From JBEVJC01 sp040510375 (lineage in GTDB: Bacteria; Bacteroidota; Bacteroidia; Chitinophagales; Chitinophagaceae): a stretch of 64,000 bases of DNA. The position numbers and the translations under genes are program-made. The notes beneath the pieces were generated by a model that made no database searches, had not been told where the DNA came from, and saw only the letters and a program-made list of their open reading frames with translations. This document shows positions 1-8,592 of the stretch, one piece after another (the first letter of the stretch is position 1; every line of letters begins with the position of its first letter). The DNA lies in contig JBEVJC010000008.1 in assembly GCA_040510375.1 (NCBI GenBank), positions 62,001 through 126,000 of the forward strand. Reading direction: 5' to 3'.

Positions 1-18
1 CGATCCATCATTCATTCA

Positions 19-531
19 TTAAAGATCACGCTTCATCAACCAGTCGGTTTGTATATCATCCCCCAGGATGAACTCGTGTTGGGAGAAACGGGTGAATCCC
101 CATTTTTTATAAAAAGCAATTGCATGATCATTCTTTTCCCAGACACCAAGCCATACCAGTTCTTTCTGAAGTGATTTCCCAAGACTGATACTTTCCTCCA
201 TCAGCAACCGGCCGACTCCTTTACCGATGGCTTCTTTCACTACATAGATCCTGGCAATCTCGATGGTTTGCCGGCCATCAAGTTCGGGTGGATTGTTATT
301 TTCCCGGATCCTGACATAACCCGCGGGTTGCCCATCACTGTATGCCAGCAGGAAATAATTTAATGGCATTCCCACTTCGCTGATCAGTTGTTCGTGACTG
401 AAACTTTCCCTCATGAATTTTTCCATATTAACCGCGGAGTTGAAGGGAGCGAATGTATCCGTAAAAGTTTTACGGCTCAGTTCAGCGATCAGTGGCGCAT
501 CTGTAATCAAGGCGTTTTTAATTGTTATCAT
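19..531 (-). CDS. GNAT family N-acetyltransferase
   Basis: Predicted cytosolic acetyl-CoA-dependent N-acetyltransferase of 170 residues, the usual size of a single GNAT domain. The acetyl-CoA-binding motif A is visible at residues 95-112 (IYVVKEAIGKGVGRLLM, with the GKGVG pyrophosphate loop). Motif B follows at about 127-146 (WLGVWEKNDHAIAFYKKWGF), typical of the RimI/YjaB-like group. The substrate cannot be told from sequence. It lies 15 bases downstream of the thiolase gene on the same strand, so the two are probably co-transcribed. The family assignment is firm; the acceptor is unknown. Confidence 0.88.
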   Translation of the reverse strand: MITIKNALITDAPLIAELSRKTFTDTFAPFNSAVNMEKFMRESFSHEQLISEVGMPLNYFLLAYSDGQPAGYVRIRENNNPPELDGRQTIEIARIYVVKEAIGKGVGRLLMEESISLGKSLQKELVWLGVWEKNDHAIAFYKKWGFTRFSQHEFILGDDIQTDWLMKRDL

Positions 532-546
532 GACCGGAAGTATTTT

Positions 547-1728
547 TTATACAAACCGTTCAATTACCATTGCACTGGCACCCCCACCTCCATTACAAAT
601 ACCGGCTGCTCCATACCGGGCATTGTTTTGACGGAGTACATTCAACAGGGTAACCAGGATCCTTGATCCGCTGGAACCCAGGGGATGGCCGATGGCTACA
701 GCTCCACCATTTACATTTACCCTGGCGGGATCGAGTTTCAGGCGTCTTGTATTTTCGATACCCACCACACTGAATGCTTCGTTGAGTTCCCAGTATTCAA
801 TGTCTTCCATTTTTAATCCGGCCTTACGCACTGCAATGGGAATTGCAATGCTGGGTGTGGTGGTAAACCATTCCGGTGCCTGTTCTGCATCAGCATAGGA
901 AAGAATCCGGGCAACTGGTGTAAATCCGAGTTCGCGTGCCTTATCTGCACTCATGAGTAATAGTGCGGATGCACCATCGTTCATGGTGGATGCATTGGCT
1001 GCTGTTACGGTGCCGTCTTTGGTGAATGCAGGATTCAACGTGGCGATCTTGTCAAACTTAACATTAAAAGGTTCTTCATCCTTACTGAATACAAGCGGAT
1101 CCCCTTTGCGTTGGGGGATTTCAACCGGTACAATTTCATTATCAAAATTTCCTTTCTCCCAGGCCGCCTGTGCGCGCTTGTAACTCTCTGTAGCAAATTC
1201 ATCCTGCTGTGCCCTTGTAATTCCACAGGTGCTGGCGCAGAGTTCCGCTGCATTACCCATAGCCTTACCGTCATATACATCGGTCAGTCCATCCTTCGCC
1301 AATCCATCAATAAGTGTTGTATTCCCGTACTTATTTCCCCAACGCATACTGTCTGCATAAAAGGGAACATTACTCATACTTTCCATACCACCGGCGACCA
1401 CGATATCTGCATCGCCAAGTGCGATGCTTTGTGTTGCCAGGGCCACGGCCTTCATACCGCTGGCGCAGACTTTATTAACGGTAGTGCAATTGGTTTCATC
1501 CGGAAGTCCCGCGAATTTGGCAGCCTGTCGCGCCGGTGCCTGCCCAAGATTCGCCTGAAGAACACAACCCATCAGCACATCCTGTACCCGGGAATGTTCC
1601 AGTCCTGCCTTGTCAAGTACTCCCCTGATAGCTACAGCGCCCAGCTGTGTCGCTGAAAGTGATTTTAATGAACCTCCGAAACTTCCGATAGGTGTACGGA
1701 CCGCAGAAACAATAACAACTTCTTTCAT
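547..1728 (-). CDS. Acetyl-CoA C-acyltransferase (thiolase)
   Basis: Thiolase-fold enzyme of 393 residues, the standard length. It condenses or cleaves acyl-CoA/acetyl-CoA units (acetoacetyl-CoA thiolase or beta-oxidation thiolase). The full catalytic triad is present: nucleophilic Cys88 in NKVCASGMKAV, His348 in AIGHPLGSSGSR, and Cys378 in GICNGGGGASAM. These positions match the well-known biosynthetic thiolases. The start MKEVVIVSAVRTPIG is the canonical thiolase N-terminus. The GNAT gene follows 15 bases downstream. Length and motifs fit an acetyl-CoA acetyltransferase (atoB/phaA-like), but a degradative role cannot be excluded, so no symbol is given. Confidence 0.94.
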   Translation of the reverse strand: MKEVVIVSAVRTPIGSFGGSLKSLSATQLGAVAIRGVLDKAGLEHSRVQDVLMGCVLQANLGQAPARQAAKFAGLPDETNCTTVNKVCASGMKAVALATQSIALGDADIVVAGGMESMSNVPFYADSMRWGNKYGNTTLIDGLAKDGLTDVYDGKAMGNAAELCASTCGITRAQQDEFATESYKRAQAAWEKGNFDNEIVPVEIPQRKGDPLVFSKDEEPFNVKFDKIATLNPAFTKDGTVTAANASTMNDGASALLLMSADKARELGFTPVARILSYADAEQAPEWFTTTPSIAIPIAVRKAGLKMEDIEYWELNEAFSVVGIENTRRLKLDPARVNVNGGAVAIGHPLGSSGSRILVTLLNVLRQNNARYGAAGICNGGGGASAMVIERFV

Positions 1729-1799
1729 TTAATGGATATTTGGTCGTAAAGATAACATTTGTTAGTACAGGATATTTTGGGGCGACTTTGCCATCTTCC

Positions 1800-1827
1800 A
1801 AAAAAAAACACCCGGTTATTACCGGGT
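1800..1827 (-). terminator. Rho-independent terminator after the hibernation factor gene
   Basis: Perfect 8-bp inverted repeat CACCCGGT/ACCGGGTG with a TATT loop at 1808-1827. On the minus strand it is followed by eight Ts (As at 1800-1807). It lies 22 bases past the stop of the minus-strand gene at 1850. Confidence 0.85.
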
Positions 1828-1849
1828 GGTTCTATTAAATGGGAAAAAT

Positions 1850-2233
1850 TTACTTCACAACGTCTTCCAGTTCCACATCTCCATTGAAATCGTCTTCCTG
1901 TTCCAGGAGCGTGTCCTGGATAACACTGGCATCGGCCTGACGGCGATTTACAATTTTATCTTTCGATTTTTTGATCATCTGTGTAAGTACGTCTACACAT
2001 TCACTGGTGGCTGTTTCAAAATGAGCTCCATTCTTTTTTACGAAATGGTCGTTGCCCGGTACTTCAAGCCTGATCTCACAATAATCATTTTCGGGATTAC
2101 CGGCCGCGCCTTTATACAGGGTTACATTTGCCCTGACAATATCATCCGATTTTAAAGCGCTTACCTTTTCCCTGATAAACTTTTCGAGCGAGTCATGAGC
2201 TTTGAAACCCAACGACTGTATGATTATATCCAT
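1850..2233 (-). CDS. hpf: Ribosome hibernation promoting factor (HPF/YfiA family)
   Basis: Small ribosome-binding protein that stabilises inactive ribosomes in stationary phase or starvation. The start at 2233 (MDIIIQSLGFKAHDSLEKF) is chosen because it begins the family's first beta strand; an ATG ten codons upstream would add residues outside the domain. From this start the protein has 127 residues. It contains the beta-alpha-beta-beta-beta-alpha pattern (KSDDIVRANVTLYK, NDYCEIRLEVPGNDHFVKK, ATSECVDVLTQMIKKSKDK) and an acidic tail. That length fits the short HPF/YfiA class, without the C-terminal dimerisation domain of long HPF. It is a single gene with its own terminator. Confidence 0.9.
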   Translation of the reverse strand: MDIIIQSLGFKAHDSLEKFIREKVSALKSDDIVRANVTLYKGAAGNPENDYCEIRLEVPGNDHFVKKNGAHFETATSECVDVLTQMIKKSKDKIVNRRQADASVIQDTLLEQEDDFNGDVELEDVVK

Positions 2234-2364
2234 ATGTATTGATTTGGGATGGAGGTCCCACAATTATGCCAGAATCAAAGACCGGATGTTAATAAGCATC
2301 AGCCTCAGATGGACCTTCTTACCAGTCATACCGTCGTTTTCCCCCATATTTCAAACAAAGATCC

Positions 2365-4296
2365 TCACCAAGCAATACCATAGTCTTCTCCATGATTGCT
2401 GGAACCACCCCAGAAGCTTCCATGTTTCCAGTCAAAATAAATGGCATTGATGGGACCACTGGTACGATCATCAAAGCTGAGAATATAACCCATCTTTTTC
2501 AGTTCATCACGAACGGCTTCTGTAGTCGTTATATTCAGCAGTATACTTCCGGGTTTTGGTTTGCGGTCTTCTGTTTTTGTTCCACCCAGCGATAACCATA
2601 GCTGGTTGGTATTGATATTTGCAGCTTCAACCGATTGTTGTACGGTCATATTGAACTCAACCATGTTGAGAAAAAACTGGAGCAGGTTTTGTTCCTGCGT
2701 ATCGCCTCCCTGCACGGCAAATGAAAGATATGGTTTGCCATCCTTCATTGCGAGTGTGGGGGTTAATGTAACACGCGGACGTTTGCCCGGCGCTACCACA
2801 TTAAACGGATCGAGTGTGGAGTCCATCACAAAACTTTGCATACGCTGACTCATACCAATACCGGTATTCCCCGCAATGCAGGCGGGGAGCCATCCTCCGC
2901 TTGGAGTGATGGATACCACCCAACCATCTTTGTCTGCTGCTTCCACACTGGTGGTTCCACGCCAGAGCCGGTCATGCCATGCTTCCTGTTCTGCCGCGTT
3001 TGCCCAGATAGCTGAGTTCTGCCGGAAAAAATCTTCAGCTGAACCAGTGCGCTGATCATGCATTGGCATAAACTGCATAGGACTGCTGCTACCGGTATCG
3101 TTGCCTGTTGCGCGCGATTTTAACAATGCCAGGTAGGGATTGGTTTTTCCTTCAAACGGATAAGGATCACCCGGTGCGATATTGGGAATATTACGGTTGA
3201 GGGTAATAAGTGCTGCCCGTTGCCTGGCGTATTCTTTACTTAATAAACCCTTTGTTGGTTCTGCCGGAGGAAAGTAGGGATCGCCATAATAAAAATCACG
3301 ATCAGCAAAAGCCAGGTTCATTGTCTGGTAAATAGTATGGATGTATTTGCTGCTGTTATATCCCATCGACCGGAGATCAAAGTTCTCCAGGATATTGAGC
3401 GATTGCAGCATCATGGGTCCCTGTGTCCAGGTGTCCAGTTTGTATACATCAATGCCTTTATAATTTACGCTTAACGGGGTTTCCTCCACAGGCTTCCACC
3501 TGGCAAGGTCTTCCATGGTAATCAGGCCACCCTGTTCCTGGCAACCCCTTACAAATTCTTTTGCAATATCGCCTTTATAGAAACGGTCGTACGCAGCCAT
3601 GATCGCCTGTTTACGCGTCATCTTTTTTTTGAGAGCCTGTTCCTCTGCTTCAATAAGTTTGGTAAGCGTGGCCAACAGGTCCTTCTGCACAAAGATCTCT
3701 CCGGCTTCCGGTGCTTCCCTTTTTTCGCCTTCATGGATAATAAAGGTCTTCTTACTATAGGGCCATTCAATGATCCGTTTTTTACCACGTTCCATGGCAT
3801 TGGCTGTCTGTGCATCAATGGGATAACCGGCCGCGAGTTCCATGGCGGGCTTCAGGACCTGTTTGAGCGACATACTTCCATACTCAGACAGCATATAACA
3901 AATGCCACCAACTGTACCGGGAGTGGTAGCGGCCAGCGGACCATATTCCGGTGGAAAATTATATCCCTTGCTTTTAAAAAATTCAACCGTTGCACCGGTC
4001 GGAGCAACTCCCATTGCATTGATTGCAATTACCTTTTTTGTCTTGGGATTATAGATCAGGGCCTGTGTCTCCCCTCCCCAACTCAATACATCCCACATGG
4101 TGCAGGTGGACGCCAGCATGGCGCAGGCCGCATCCACTGCGTTGCCGCCCTGCTGGAAAATAATGGACCCAGCTGTTGCCGCCAGTGGTTTACCCGTGAT
4201 GGCCATCCAGTTTTTTCCATGTAGTGGTGGCTTCTGGGTTTGCTGGGCGGTTGAACGCAAACTGATAAAAAAAATAAAGAGTAAAAGATAACGCAT
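2365..4296 (-). CDS. ggt: Gamma-glutamyltransferase
   Basis: Exported gamma-glutamyl transpeptidase, which hydrolyses or transfers the gamma-glutamyl group of glutathione and related compounds. The start at 4296 (MRYLLLFIFFISLRSTAQQ) gives a clean signal peptide; an in-frame ATG ten codons upstream would put charged residues before it. From this start it has 643 residues, longer than the roughly 580 of E. coli. Much of the excess lies just before the processing site. The autoprocessing/catalytic Thr is in GTTSVEAADKDG, near residue 448, and the small subunit follows. The early motif GGNAVDAACAMLAS is typical of the family. It is probably periplasmic and monocistronic. Confidence 0.92.
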   Translation of the reverse strand: MRYLLLFIFFISLRSTAQQTQKPPLHGKNWMAITGKPLAATAGSIIFQQGGNAVDAACAMLASTCTMWDVLSWGGETQALIYNPKTKKVIAINAMGVAPTGATVEFFKSKGYNFPPEYGPLAATTPGTVGGICYMLSEYGSMSLKQVLKPAMELAAGYPIDAQTANAMERGKKRIIEWPYSKKTFIIHEGEKREAPEAGEIFVQKDLLATLTKLIEAEEQALKKKMTRKQAIMAAYDRFYKGDIAKEFVRGCQEQGGLITMEDLARWKPVEETPLSVNYKGIDVYKLDTWTQGPMMLQSLNILENFDLRSMGYNSSKYIHTIYQTMNLAFADRDFYYGDPYFPPAEPTKGLLSKEYARQRAALITLNRNIPNIAPGDPYPFEGKTNPYLALLKSRATGNDTGSSSPMQFMPMHDQRTGSAEDFFRQNSAIWANAAEQEAWHDRLWRGTTSVEAADKDGWVVSITPSGGWLPACIAGNTGIGMSQRMQSFVMDSTLDPFNVVAPGKRPRVTLTPTLAMKDGKPYLSFAVQGGDTQEQNLLQFFLNMVEFNMTVQQSVEAANINTNQLWLSLGGTKTEDRKPKPGSILLNITTTEAVRDELKKMGYILSFDDRTSGPINAIYFDWKHGSFWGGSSNHGEDYGIAW

Positions 4297-4368
4297 AGCA
4301 GTTTTGTTTCGGAGTAGTGATCCCATTACGGGTAGTTTTTTTTTAAATATAAAAAAACATCACTGATC

Positions 4369-5769
4369 CTACGCAAAAAACAAATACGCGATCATGATAG
4401 CTGTAATGATCCCCGCGAGATCCGCCAGCAGCATGGTTCCGATGGCATAACGCGAATTTTTGATCCCGATAGCTCCGAAATAAACTGCCAGGATATAAAA
4501 GGTGGTATCGGCCGAACCACGGAAAACCGATGCAAGGTTTCCGGCAAAGGAATCAACACCCTGGGTTTTCATGGTATCAATCATCAGGGCACGGGCACCC
4601 TGTCCGCTTAATGGTTTGATCAGCGATGTGGGCAATGCATCAACAATGCGCGTATCTCCGTTGAACAGAAGAAAAATATGTTTGATCCCGTCGAGCACAA
4701 ACTCAAAGGCACCGCTGTTGCGCAGCAGGCTGATGGCAACCAGCAATCCCACCAGGTATGGAATGATCTTTACCGCTGTTTCGAAACCATGTTTAGCTCC
4801 TTCCACAAACGCATCGAAAATGTTTGTTTTTTTATACACCGCGCCAAGTATGATAAGCAGGAACACCAGTAATATGATTCCGTTGCTGAGGCTGCTGGAA
4901 AAAAACTGCACGCCCGATGTATCGAGTGTTTTTATATACAGGATAAGTGCACTGATAGCCGTAGTAATCCCGAGGATCCAGAGCAGGACAACAGAATTGA
5001 AAATATTTATGCGTTGTTTGTAAGCAACAATCGACATGGCAGCAATGGTAGCCACAAATGTGGCAATCATACAGGGAATGAAAATATCGGTCGGATGCCG
5101 GGAACCCAGTGTCACCCGGTCGGCAATAATTGAAGTGGGGATCAGTGTGAGTCCGGACGCATGCAGGCACATAAACATGATCTGTGAATTGGACGCTCTT
5201 TCTTTATCCGGATTAAGTTCCTGCAGGCTTTCCATTGCGCGGATCCCGAAAGGGGTGGCAGCATTATCGAGACCCATCAGGTTAGCAGAGAAATTCATGA
5301 TCATATGGCCATGTGCAGGATGACCCTTGGGTACTTCGGGAAAGATGCGGGAAAAAAACGGAGCGATAATCCTTGACAGGAACCGGACACCCCCTGCCCT
5401 TTCCGCAATATTGACAAATCCGAGAAACAGGGCCATGATACCGATCAGTCCGATACAAAGATTTACCGCATCGCGGCAGGTTTCGAAAATGCCATTAGCC
5501 GGGAGCAACCGGAACACAGTATAGGTTCCATCTGCATTCCTTGCCACCTTGTTCTTCTCCCAGACCGCCAATTTATCGGTTTTTAGTTGGGTCAGCACCT
5601 GTGTTGGAACCGCAGCAGAATCCATTCGCTGAACATAACTGGTATCGGTGTTCTTTCCGGTGACCAGGTTGCTGAAGATGGCTTCCTGTCCGGGCTGGAA
5701 GAAGAATTTGCCTGCGGCCAGGGTTAAGGCGATGATGATAAATGCGGTCCAGATCCTGCTTAGCGCCAT
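4369..5769 (-). CDS. Nucleoside recognition (Gate) domain membrane protein, SpmA/SpmB-like
   Basis: Polytopic inner-membrane protein of 466 residues with two nucleoside-recognition (Gate) domains in tandem. The first is near residues 100-250 (DAVNLCIGLIGIMALFLGF, then MNFSANLMGLDNAATPFGIRAM, a hallmark of SpmA). The second is near 330-466 (GFETAVKIIPYLVGLLVAISLLR, SGQGARALMIDTMK, GSADTTFYILAVYFGAIGIK, hallmarks of SpmB). It therefore looks like a fusion of the two spore-maturation-type proteins, as seen in non-sporulating Bacteroidota. The transported or sensed compound is unknown. The first hydrophobic segment with Met1 supports the chosen start. Confidence 0.85.
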   Translation of the reverse strand: MALSRIWTAFIIIALTLAAGKFFFQPGQEAIFSNLVTGKNTDTSYVQRMDSAAVPTQVLTQLKTDKLAVWEKNKVARNADGTYTVFRLLPANGIFETCRDAVNLCIGLIGIMALFLGFVNIAERAGGVRFLSRIIAPFFSRIFPEVPKGHPAHGHMIMNFSANLMGLDNAATPFGIRAMESLQELNPDKERASNSQIMFMCLHASGLTLIPTSIIADRVTLGSRHPTDIFIPCMIATFVATIAAMSIVAYKQRINIFNSVVLLWILGITTAISALILYIKTLDTSGVQFFSSSLSNGIILLVFLLIILGAVYKKTNIFDAFVEGAKHGFETAVKIIPYLVGLLVAISLLRNSGAFEFVLDGIKHIFLLFNGDTRIVDALPTSLIKPLSGQGARALMIDTMKTQGVDSFAGNLASVFRGSADTTFYILAVYFGAIGIKNSRYAIGTMLLADLAGIITAIMIAYLFFA

Positions 5770-5941
5770 GAAATCAATGTTTTATTACTGCGTTGGTTTT
5801 TATAGAACGAAGAGCGATGAAGTTAATTGTTCCATTTCAAACAGCCATAAACGGGTAAACCTGTATCTTCGCGCCCCGAAAAGATCATTAATTCCGCGGT
5901 CGTGACACCATAAAATCCGGTCGCTGGTAAAATAACAAACA

Positions 5942-7039
5942 ATGGCATTACAGGCAGGCATCGTAGGATTACCCAATGTTGGAAAATCGACCTTATTCAA
6001 TGCGGTGAGCAATAGTGCGAAGGCGCAGGCTAGTAATTACCGGTTCTGTACCATCGATCCCAACGTTGGACTGGTTGATGTTCCGGATCCCCGGATTGAC
6101 AAACTGGCCGAACTGGTAGTGCCCGACCGCACCGTGCCCACCCAGATCGAAATCGTGGATATCGCCGGACTGGTACGCGGTGCCAGCAAGGGTGAAGGCC
6201 TGGGCAATAAATTCCTGGGTAATATCCGGGAAGTGGATGCAATCATCCATGTGATCCGTTGTTTTGAAGACGAAAATATCCTGCGTGATGAAGGTGGTAT
6301 CAATCCCGTAAGTGATAAGGAAATTATCGATACGGAACTGCAGTTAAAAGATCTTGATAGTGTGGAACGTAAAATTTCCAAGACGGAAAAACTGGCGAAG
6401 ACCGATCCCAAAATGAAGGCAGAACTGGAAGTCCTGAATACATGTAAAGCCCAGCTTGAAAAAGGACTTAGTATTCGCGGTCTTGGCCTTTCAAAGGAAG
6501 ATAAGGTTGCCATTGCCGACCTGTTCCTGCTGACCGACAAACCTGTTTTGTATGTTGCCAATGTAGACGAAGCAAGCATGCATACCGGTAACAAATTTTC
6601 CGAAGCGCTGAAGGAAGCTGTCCGTTCGGAGAATGCAGAAGTGATCGTGATGAATAATAATATTGAAGCACAGATTGCAGAACTGGACAACGATGAAGAC
6701 CGCGCCCTGTTCATGGAAGAATATAAAATGACAGAACCCGCGCTTGATCGCCTGATCCATTCTGCCTATAAACTGCTGAAACTTTTTACCTACTTCACCG
6801 CCGGTGTACAGGAAGTCCGGGCATGGACCATCCAGGACGGCTGGAAGGCACCACAGGCCGCAGGGGTGATCCATACCGATTTTGAAAAAGGATTTATCAA
6901 AGCGGAAGTGATCAGTTACGATGATTTTGTGAAATACGGATCAGAAGCCGCTGCGCGGGATGCAGGCAGGTTAAGGATTGAAGGAAAGGAATATATAGTG
7001 AAGGATGGGGATGTTATGCATTTCCGGTTCAACGTTTAA
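5942..7039 (+). CDS. ychF: Redox-regulated ATPase YchF (Obg-family)
   Basis: Ribosome-associated P-loop NTPase of the Obg/TRAFAC group, 365 residues, the normal YchF length. The P-loop GLPNVGKS is at residues 9-16, the G3 region is DIAGLVRGASKGEGLGNKFL, and the fourth motif is NVDE instead of NKxD. That NxxE form gives YchF its preference for ATP. A coiled-coil region follows in the middle (residues about 130-170). The C-terminus is the TGS domain (LLKLFTYFTAGVQEVRAWTI). It stands alone between a divergent gene and the small-gene island. Confidence 0.96.
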   Translation: MALQAGIVGLPNVGKSTLFNAVSNSAKAQASNYRFCTIDPNVGLVDVPDPRIDKLAELVVPDRTVPTQIEIVDIAGLVRGASKGEGLGNKFLGNIREVDAIIHVIRCFEDENILRDEGGINPVSDKEIIDTELQLKDLDSVERKISKTEKLAKTDPKMKAELEVLNTCKAQLEKGLSIRGLGLSKEDKVAIADLFLLTDKPVLYVANVDEASMHTGNKFSEALKEAVRSENAEVIVMNNNIEAQIAELDNDEDRALFMEEYKMTEPALDRLIHSAYKLLKLFTYFTAGVQEVRAWTIQDGWKAPQAAGVIHTDFEKGFIKAEVISYDDFVKYGSEAAARDAGRLRIEGKEYIVKDGDVMHFRFNV

Positions 7040-7067
7040 CTGATCAGTATTGCTGACATAATTTTTT

Positions 7068-7095
7068 AACGGCCTGGATTTATATTCAGGCCGTT
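7068..7095 (+). terminator. Hairpin after ychF
   Basis: Inverted repeat AACGGCCTG / CAGGCCGTT, 9 bp with a 10-base loop, 29 bases past the ychF stop. The bases after it are mixed G/T, not a clean T run, so intrinsic termination is likely but not certain. Confidence 0.5.
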
Positions 7096-7130
7096 GTTGT
7101 GTAGTGTATTGTTCACCTCTTTTAAAATAA

Positions 7131-7289
7131 AGCGGTGATGAAGGAAGCCCAGTATGGTATTCAGTTGGAGCAGTGACGGAAGCAATTCTGGAGATTCCGG
7201 AATCGAATTTGAGTATTGCAAGAATTCAGGAATATATTGATCTAGCGAAAAATAAATATGATATTGAGCTTCGTTTTAATCCTGAATAA
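7131..7289 (+). pseudogene. 3' remnant of a larger reading frame (no start codon)
   Basis: This is an open stretch of 52 codons after the stop at 7128-7130, ending at TAA 7287-7289. It reads SGDEGSPVWYSVGAVTEAIL... and ends ...KYDIELRFNPE. There is no ATG and no plausible start, so it looks like the C-terminal tail of a protein whose front part was lost. Its last dozen codons recur almost exactly before the second paralog downstream (KYDIELRFKPE at about 7835-7867). It ends 8 bases before the first small gene. A GTG at 7173 could start a 39-residue peptide, which I consider less likely. I do not recognise the family. Confidence 0.45.
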
Positions 7290-7309
7290 TTTAGTTTATG
7301 CAAATTGAT
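7254..7309 (+). repeat. Direct repeat, copy A (junction of tail fragment and small gene)
   Basis: This 56-base stretch spans the last codons of the truncated frame, its stop, the 8-base gap and the first codons of the small gene. It is nearly identical to 7835-7889: identical for the first 25 bases, then a few substitutions and one deletion. Confidence 0.85.
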
Positions 7310-7774
7310 AAAGAACTGATCCCGGCTTTAAGTGAAATTGATTTCATAAATAGGTATAAAAAGCTTTCGATGGACCATCGATTTGGGGATGATGAAGCTT
7401 TCGAGCAGTATTCTAACGATATAATTTTAGAAATTGTTTCTTCTTTCGGATTTAAACCGAAATATTATAAAAGAGAAAATTTCTTTGGGATACAGGAATA
7501 CAATGGCGACTATACATTTGAGTTTAATTTAAGTTTTAAATATGGATACGTGGAATGTATTTGGGGTATACAGAAAAAAGGTGAGAGGTTAACAATTGGA
7601 GGACCTTGGGGAATGATAGCTCAATTATTAACCCAGAACTATGACGAATCTATAAAGAGGCCGATGTTTCGCAATTACGAGGAATTGAAAGATATATTAA
7701 GCTATTCGTTTGAATTATTCAAAGATTTTAAGAATGAGATTATTAAAAATTCCATTGAAGATAATTCAATTTGA
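7298..7774 (+). CDS. Hypothetical protein, paralog 1 of a tandem pair
   Basis: Soluble protein of 158 residues with no signal peptide or membrane segment, rich in aromatic and charged residues. I do not recognise the family. Visible features are an N-terminal helix region (MQIDKELIPALSEIDFINRYKK), a beta-rich middle (YTFEFNLSFKYGYVECIWGIQKK), a conserved GGPWGMIAQLL, and FRNYEELKDIL before a charged C-terminal helix. The next gene is a clear paralog with more than half of aligned positions identical by eye. The gene is AT-rich compared with ychF and the core genes around it, suggesting transfer. Size, solubility and position behind a truncated C-terminal tail resemble immunity genes of polymorphic toxin systems, but that is inference. 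Confidence 0.7.
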   Translation: MQIDKELIPALSEIDFINRYKKLSMDHRFGDDEAFEQYSNDIILEIVSSFGFKPKYYKRENFFGIQEYNGDYTFEFNLSFKYGYVECIWGIQKKGERLTIGGPWGMIAQLLTQNYDESIKRPMFRNYEELKDILSYSFELFKDFKNEIIKNSIEDNSI

Positions 7775-7834
7775 TTATGCGATCGATTTAAATCGTATAC
7801 CTATTTTGCATGGTTTTAATTGCATGCAGAAAGG

Positions 7835-7889
7835 AAATATGATATTGAGCTTCGTTTTAAACCTGAATAATTAGTTTATGCAAATAGAT
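7835..7889 (+). repeat. Direct repeat, copy B
   Basis: Second copy of the junction repeat at 7254-7309. Only about 16 codons of the tail fragment are open here (after a stop at 7817-7819), ending KYDIELRFKPE and TAA at 7868-7870. Seven bases later the second small gene starts. The repeat shows that tail and small gene were duplicated together. Confidence 0.85.
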
Positions 7890-8351
7890 CCAGAGTTAGT
7901 CTCTGCTTTGAATAAAATTGACTTCTTAAGAAGATATAAGGAATTATCGATGGAATTCCGATTTGATTCAAAGGAAAACTTCGAGAAATATTCCAACGAA
8001 ATGGTTTCCGCTATTATTTCCTCGTTTGGAATGAACCCAAAGTATGATAAAAAAGAGAATTTTTTTAAAATCATTGAATATCATGGTGAATATTCGTTTC
8101 AATTCAATTTGAGTTTTAAGTTTGGGTATGTCACTTGTATCTGGGATATCAAGAAAAAAGCCGAGAGGATAGGTGGAGGGCCATGGGGAGTGATAGGGCA
8201 ACTGTTATCGGGAAACTATTATGATCTTGTTCCAACGCCTGCCTTTCGTAATTATGATGAATTGAAGATTATATTAAACCGTTCGTTTTTAATATTTAAG
8301 AATTTTAAAGATGAGGTTCTGAGAAGTTCTGCTGAGAATAATTCATATTGA
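7878..8351 (+). CDS. Hypothetical protein, paralog 2 of a tandem pair
   Basis: Paralog of the gene at 7298, 157 residues. It shares the start MQID.EL..AL..IDF, the motifs SSFG..PKY.K.ENFF, FNLSFK.GYV.CIW and GGPWG.I.QLL, and FRNY.ELK.IL. Differences are spread along the whole length, so the duplication is not very recent and both copies appear intact. It is soluble and unrecognised. It is AT-rich like copy 1. The context (a remnant tail before each copy) suggests an array of immunity-like genes left after loss of the toxin module; function is unproven. Confidence 0.7.
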   Translation: MQIDPELVSALNKIDFLRRYKELSMEFRFDSKENFEKYSNEMVSAIISSFGMNPKYDKKENFFKIIEYHGEYSFQFNLSFKFGYVTCIWDIKKKAERIGGGPWGVIGQLLSGNYYDLVPTPAFRNYDELKIILNRSFLIFKNFKDEVLRSSAENNSY

Positions 8352-8592
8352 ATTAGCCTCCTATTTTTATAATAGGCCTGCTGATTGACAGCGCAGCACA
8401 TACCGACTTGAGCGCAGAGGCTGAATTCAATAATTTTAGTGCCAGTAACTTTATTACCAGTAGCCGGGCAACATGCTAAATAGGAAACAAACAGTGACCC
8501 TCACACTAACCTTTACAGTGAAACCCAACAGCGGACTAAGAACAATAATAGATCTCATGCAAGGGATCAATACCGCCCAGGCCCCATATGTA

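Noticed and set aside
1261..1728. Long open frames on the opposite strand of core genes (for example across the thiolase, ychF, parC and groEL genes)
   Set aside because: They mirror codon bias of the real genes, lack domains and have well-supported genes on the other strand.
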